This document shows, piece after piece, positions 60,487 through 64,000 of a DNA stretch of 64,000 bases (position 1 is the first letter of the stretch; each line of letters starts with the position of its first letter). A model generated the notes under the pieces. It was not told the DNA's origin. It did not search any database and saw only the letters and a program-made list of their open reading frames with translations. A program made the translations under genes and the position numbers. Source of the DNA: G963675935 sp963803125. Lineage in GTDB: Bacteria > Planctomycetota > Planctomycetia > Pirellulales > Thermoguttaceae. Location of the stretch: the NCBI GenBank assembly GCA_963803125.1, contig CAWDLR010000001.1, forward strand, positions 186,001 to 250,000, read 5' to 3'.

Positions 60487-61065
60487 GTGACCCCTGTGAG
60501 CGACGACGCCCAACTGATCGAACAGGCCCTCGGCGGCCATTCGGAAGCGTTCGGGCAACTGGTCCTGAAGTACCAGGACCGGCTGTACAACACCGTCTTC
60601 CACGTGGTCGGCCATGCCGAGGATGCCCGCGACATCGTGCAGGAGGCGTTCGTGCAGGCCTTCCTCAAGCTGGAGTCGTTCCGCCGCCACAGCGCGTTCT
60701 ACACCTGGTTGTACCGCATCGCCTTCAACGCGGCGATGACCAGCCGACGCAAGCGGCGGCCGACCCTCTCGGTCAACCGCGCCAAGGAGAGCGGCAACGT
60801 GGAACCGGCGGACGACGAAGATGAGCCGGCCGAAAGCCTGGAACGAAAAGAACGCTGCCGCCAGGTGCGGCACGCGATCGGACAAATGCCGGAGGAGTAT
60901 CGGATCGTGTTGGTGTTGCGCGAGATCGACGGCTGCTGCTACGAAACGATCGCGGAGGTGCTCGATCTGCCCATCGGCACCGTGCGCAGCCGCCTGCACC
61001 GCGCCCGCATGCACCTGCGCGATCAGCTCAAGGAGATGCTGGCCGGGGAGGGAATTCGCGACTGA
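60487..61065 (+). CDS. ECF (RpoE-like) sigma factor
   Basis: 192 residues from GTG 60487; GTG 60496 is equally possible and no ribosome site decides. Region 2 (HSEAFGQLVLKYQDRLYNTV, EDARDIVQEAFVQAFLKL, FYTWLYRIAFNAA) and region 4 (YRIVLVLREIDGCCYETIAE, LPIGTVRSRLHRARMHLRDQ) are complete, joined by a polar acidic linker. The anti-sigma partner follows after a 15-bp repeat array. It probably responds to envelope stress and activates its own promoter. Confidence 0.92.
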   Translation: MTPVSDDAQLIEQALGGHSEAFGQLVLKYQDRLYNTVFHVVGHAEDARDIVQEAFVQAFLKLESFRRHSAFYTWLYRIAFNAAMTSRRKRRPTLSVNRAKESGNVEPADDEDEPAESLERKERCRQVRHAIGQMPEEYRIVLVLREIDGCCYETIAEVLDLPIGTVRSRLHRARMHLRDQLKEMLAGEGIRD

Positions 61066-61205
61066 ATCGGGAATGCTGAGATCGGGGATGCTGAGATCGG
61101 GGATGGAAAAATCGGGGATTGCCAGATCGGGGAAATCTGAAAATCGGGATTCACGTGCGGCCGCGGGTCTGCGCGGCGCAGAGGGGTGGGCGGTTCACCG
61201 CCCAC
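61066..61205. repeat. 15-bp tandem repeat and hairpin between sigma and anti-sigma genes
   Basis: Four 15-bp units (ATCGGGAATGCTGAG, ATCGGGGATGCTGAG and variants) run from 61066 to 61125, starting directly after the sigma stop codon. The hairpin GTGGGCGGTTCACCGCCCAC at 61186-61205 copies the one at 21105. Confidence 0.75.
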
Positions 61206-61263
61206 TTAGCCTGCCTTTGTGCAGCCGCCGGCCTGCCCGTTTAAAGCGTACAACATTGAAACC

Positions 61264-63275
61264 ATGAACAATTTGCCGCAGGACGAACTGTTGAGCGCCT
61301 ACCTCGACGGCGAACTGACCGCCGACGAGCAGGCCGAGGCCGAGCGCTCCTGGCCGCCAGTCCGGCTGCGCGGCAGTTGCTCGACGAGTTGCGGGCGGTC
61401 AGCGCGGCGCTGCAATCGTTGCCGCAAGAGAAACTCGGTGAAGACATAAGCCCGCAAGTGTTGCGCGTGGCCGAACGGCGGATGCTGACCGAAGACGAGC
61501 CCGGCGACGAGGCGGCCGTGCCGCTTTCGCGGGCCTTCTTCCAGCGATTCATTAACCGCCGCTCGCTGATTTGGCTGGGGCTTACCGCGGCCGTCGCCGT
61601 GATGATCGTCCTCCACGAGCAGCAGCAAAACGCCCCGCCGGCCAACACGAACCACAGGCGGGTGGCGGCAAAACTGGACGAATCGGATAAGGCGGCGACA
61701 AACGCGATGGAAAAGCCGCTGCCGCCGGCCACGATTCAGGCCGCGCACGAGGCGAATGCAAGTCGCCTCTCGCAACAGAGGGCAGCGAGGAGCTTAGCAC
61801 CTGTGGTCGAAGATCGGACCGCCAAAGTGAAGCAAGACCTGCAAAGGTCTGCCAGCGCGACAAGACCGGCGAAAGGGATGGAGACCTGGAAATTCGGCGA
61901 CAAAGCTGAGGTTGCCGGATCGCCGCCGTCGGAGAAGGCGTATAACCTCGGTACCTTGGCCGCCCCAGCCAGAGTGCTTCCGCCCGGATCGACGCCACCA
62001 CCGCCGCCGGGCGACCAAGAAAAGCTGGCCGCAGCCGTGGGCAAGGCCGCCGGCTTCGGCGGAATGAGCGGCCCGAGCAGCTTGCGGAACTGGTACGACG
62101 CAGACGGCGTCGCCGCGATCCGCCCCGATGTGCTGCTGGTCTTCTGCAACGTCACTCCCGCGGCGACGAAGGAGAAGGCGTTCGATCGAGTGCTCCTGCA
62201 GAATGGCATTGCGTCGCGCCGCCACGTCGAGTATGGAGGGCAACATCCTAAGCAGGGTGAAGCCCTCGGCTTTGCCGACGAAGCCAAGGCCGTTCCCGAA
62301 GAGAAGCCGCCGAAGTACTTGCCCGCCGGCAACGTCGTGCGGCGGGAAGCGGTAGCGGGCAATGTCGAGTTGGTCTACGTCGAAGCTGCCCCAGAGCAAG
62401 TCAGGGCAACGCTGGACGGCTTGGCGGCCCAGCCCAAGCTGTTCGTCTCCGTCTCAGTCAAATCGCCCCAGGATAAGGCGTCTCAGGAGTTTTTCCTCCG
62501 CTATGCCAAGCCGCATGAAGCGCTGACGATGAAGAGCGTGCTGGCGGCCGGCGCCTATAAGCAGGAAGGGCAATTACAGATCGCCCGGGAACGGGAATCG
62601 CCCGCTATGGTCCCGGCGAAGCCGGCTGAGGTCGCTGCGGTGGATCACGCCGTCACGGCGTTGCCGAAGGGGGATGCGTCATCGGCCGGCGGCCGCAATG
62701 ACAAGGAGATCGAGACCTCGGGCAGACAACCTGCCAAGTCGGAAGGCGGCGGCAGCCAACAGCCGAATAGGAATTTCGCCGGGCAATCTCCCAACGCAGC
62801 GGCATCTCCTAACAGGCCGTTGAAAAAGGGCGCCACAACTGGCTTGTCCAGCGGTGCGGCCGGAAATACCCGCGAAAACACTGCTGGACAAGCCAGCAGT
62901 GGCACCCAAACAACCGCAAACGGGCCTCTTCAACCGGCTGCTAAGCGGGAAAGCTCGGTCGCCATGGGACGCGATTACGCCCCCGCCGCCGCGACCAAAT
63001 CGCAAACGAGAGGCGGCATCCAGGCCCAACGAATCGTGCCGGCACAGCAGCAGCGCGTCGCGGCGGAAGGGGAGGGCATACAGAGACACGGCCGCGATTT
63101 AGCGCCGCGGTCGGGCGGCCAGGCGGCCCCGCGGCAGAAAGTGTTGTTTGTGCTGCGGCTCGACAATGGTCCCCCGCCCGTAGCTTTACAAGCTGGCGGC
63201 TCGGCCGGCGATCGGGCGAAGGTGGCCCCCTCGCCGCCCCCGGCCACTCCCGCCGCCCCCGCGCCGTCCAAGTAG
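61264..63275 (+). CDS. Membrane anti-sigma factor with long Pro/Gln-rich periplasmic region, frameshifted near 61350
   Basis: About 670 residues when one base is restored. ATG 61264 opens the anti-sigma domain (NNLPQDELLSAYLDGELTAD). The break lies at GAGCGCTCCTGG, which should be GAGCGCCTCCTGG to give AERLLAASPAARQLLDELRA. A membrane helix follows (SLIWLGLTAAVAVMIVLH), then about 500 residues outside the cytoplasm, mostly Ala/Pro/Lys/Gln-rich with one ordered part (DGVAAIRPDVLLVFCNVTPA, NVELVYVEAAPEQVRATLDG). It is encoded right after its sigma factor. The outer part probably senses the signal. Confidence 0.75.
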
Positions 63276-63291
63276 TTGCCACAGGCGGCGT

Positions 63292-63513
63292 TCAAATCCC
63301 GTGAAACACCCGAATCGCCAACCAGTGGCCGCCGATCGCCAGCAGCACCAGCCCGAGCGCGAAGAAGTGCCTCGCGATGGATGTCCATTTCTCGAAGCGG
63401 CTGGCCAGATCAATGCCCAGCCCGAACAACAGGCCGCAGAGGAACGCCTGGAGCCCGAACTGGTATTCGCCGCTGGTTTGCGGCTCCTCCTGCGTTGCGG
63501 TCGGCTCGGTCAT
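63292..63513 (-). CDS. Small two-helix membrane protein
   Basis: 73 residues from ATG 63513, whose start overlaps the upstream stop as ATGA. A polar N-terminus is followed by two helices (LQAFLCGLLFGLGIDLASRF and ARHFFALGLVLLAIGGHWLA). No family is recognised. It is co-translated with the beta-helix protein and converges on the anti-sigma gene. Confidence 0.65.
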   Translation of the reverse strand: MTEPTATQEEPQTSGEYQFGLQAFLCGLLFGLGIDLASRFEKWTSIARHFFALGLVLLAIGGHWLAIRVFHGI

Positions 63514-64000
63514 GGCTGTTTCTTCTTTCCGGCATCGGGCGGTTCGTTGGCGAACATCTGCGTCGCGCCGCCTGCTCTGTTATCGGTCAGAAATCCGCCT
63601 TCCGCCTGATTGCCCGTCAATATCGCCGATTTTACCGCGCCGCGGACCTCGACGTGCGTCCCTTTTCTGCCGAAGGTGCAGCCCTGCACGATCGCCTTGC
63701 CGGCGTCCAAGCGAATTGCCGGCGAGCCCCGTCCGTGATTGTCCCAATCGACGAAGTTGCAGGCGCTGGCCGTAAGCTGGCTAAAACGGCTCCGCATCCA
63801 GACGCAGCGGTCGATTGGTCCCCAGCACGAGCAGTTGACCAGGCTCACTTTGCCCTGCACGTTGCGGCCGATCTCGACGCAGACCGAATCGTCGCTCCCC
63901 CAGCGGCCGACGAACTCGCCGTTGGTAATCAGCAGTCCCGGCGGCTGGGCCTGCTCGACCAGCACCGCGCGGCGGCATGAATCGGCCCCCAGGCCGAGGA
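63510..64000 (-). CDS. Right-handed beta-helix protein, partial at window edge
   Basis: The frame is open to the end of the window and lacks its true start, so only the C-terminal 163 residues or so are seen. Short repeating coils (LLITNGEFVG, KVSLVNCSCWG, QLTASACNFVDW, AIVQGCTFGRKG, SAILTGNQAEGG) indicate a parallel beta-helix of the pectate-lyase/polysaccharide-binding type. It is probably secreted. The stop overlaps the start of the small membrane protein. Confidence 0.65.
   Translation of the reverse strand, partial: LGLGADSCRRAVLVEQAQPPGLLITNGEFVGRWGSDDSVCVEIGRNVQGKVSLVNCSCWGPIDRCVWMRSRFSQLTASACNFVDWDNHGRGSPAIRLDAGKAIVQGCTFGRKGTHVEVRGAVKSAILTGNQAEGGFLTDNRAGGATQMFANEPPDAGKKKQP

Overview
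The window looks like a chromosomal segment of a high-GC planctomycete, probably close to Pirellulales. The evidence is the gene content: a huge secreted FG-GAP protein with the LEPR-xLL-type motif MEPLEDRNLLS, a DUF1598 protein, a DUF4159 protein, a two-domain GH127 enzyme, a leucine-rich-repeat protein with a YSLRTLLLLV membrane segment, a MoxR/DUF58/BatA/VWA cluster, and a giant M56 protein fused to carboxypeptidase-regulatory repeats. I saw no rRNA, tRNA, CRISPR array or transposase. The organism call is inference from gene families, not from a marker gene.

Layout. 0-6 kb: surface protein, then a LarA-type nickel racemase. 6-13.6 kb: a GH43/32-like plus GH127-like fusion, an LRR membrane protein and a PKD/TPR secreted protein. 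13.8-23.7 kb: a MoxR AAA ATPase, DUF58, BatA, VWA and DUF4159 cluster in which the two end genes point one way and the four middle genes the other, with a decayed MntA/HepT pair beside moxR. 24-32.8 kb: a BlaI repressor with two matching operators, a 1624-residue BlaR1-like sensor, and a POTRA/TPR protein. 32.9-39.3 kb: LptF/G permease, cold-shock protein, an isolated nuoB, DUF1598, and an FHA-GAF-sigma54 activator. 39.4-44.5 kb: small unknown genes around a GH127 enzyme, partly of lower GC. 44.7-53.3 kb: carB, a Uma2-type protein, argH and a HEAT-repeat protein. 53.5-57.5 kb: a second sigma54 activator, an intact mntA-hepT pair, ccsA/hemX and hemA. 57.6-64 kb: a KaiC-like/ATP-grasp fusion, an ECF sigma factor with its anti-sigma partner, and the edge of a beta-helix protein.

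How the genes fit together. carB and argH belong to arginine/pyrimidine synthesis. ccsA-hemA links tetrapyrrole synthesis and cytochrome assembly. The glycosidases and LarA suggest polysaccharide and hydroxy-acid use. Two sigma54 activators and one near-consensus sigma54 promoter suggest sigma54 control of the surface protein. BlaI with its M56 partner looks like an autoregulated envelope-sensing switch.

Two features cut across the window. First, at least nine genes each need one or two single-base corrections to read through; five of these are loss of one C from a CC pair. This pattern points to sequence error, or else to widespread decay. Second, gaps and even coding regions are dense with palindromic repeats and 7-, 8- and 15-bp tandem repeats.
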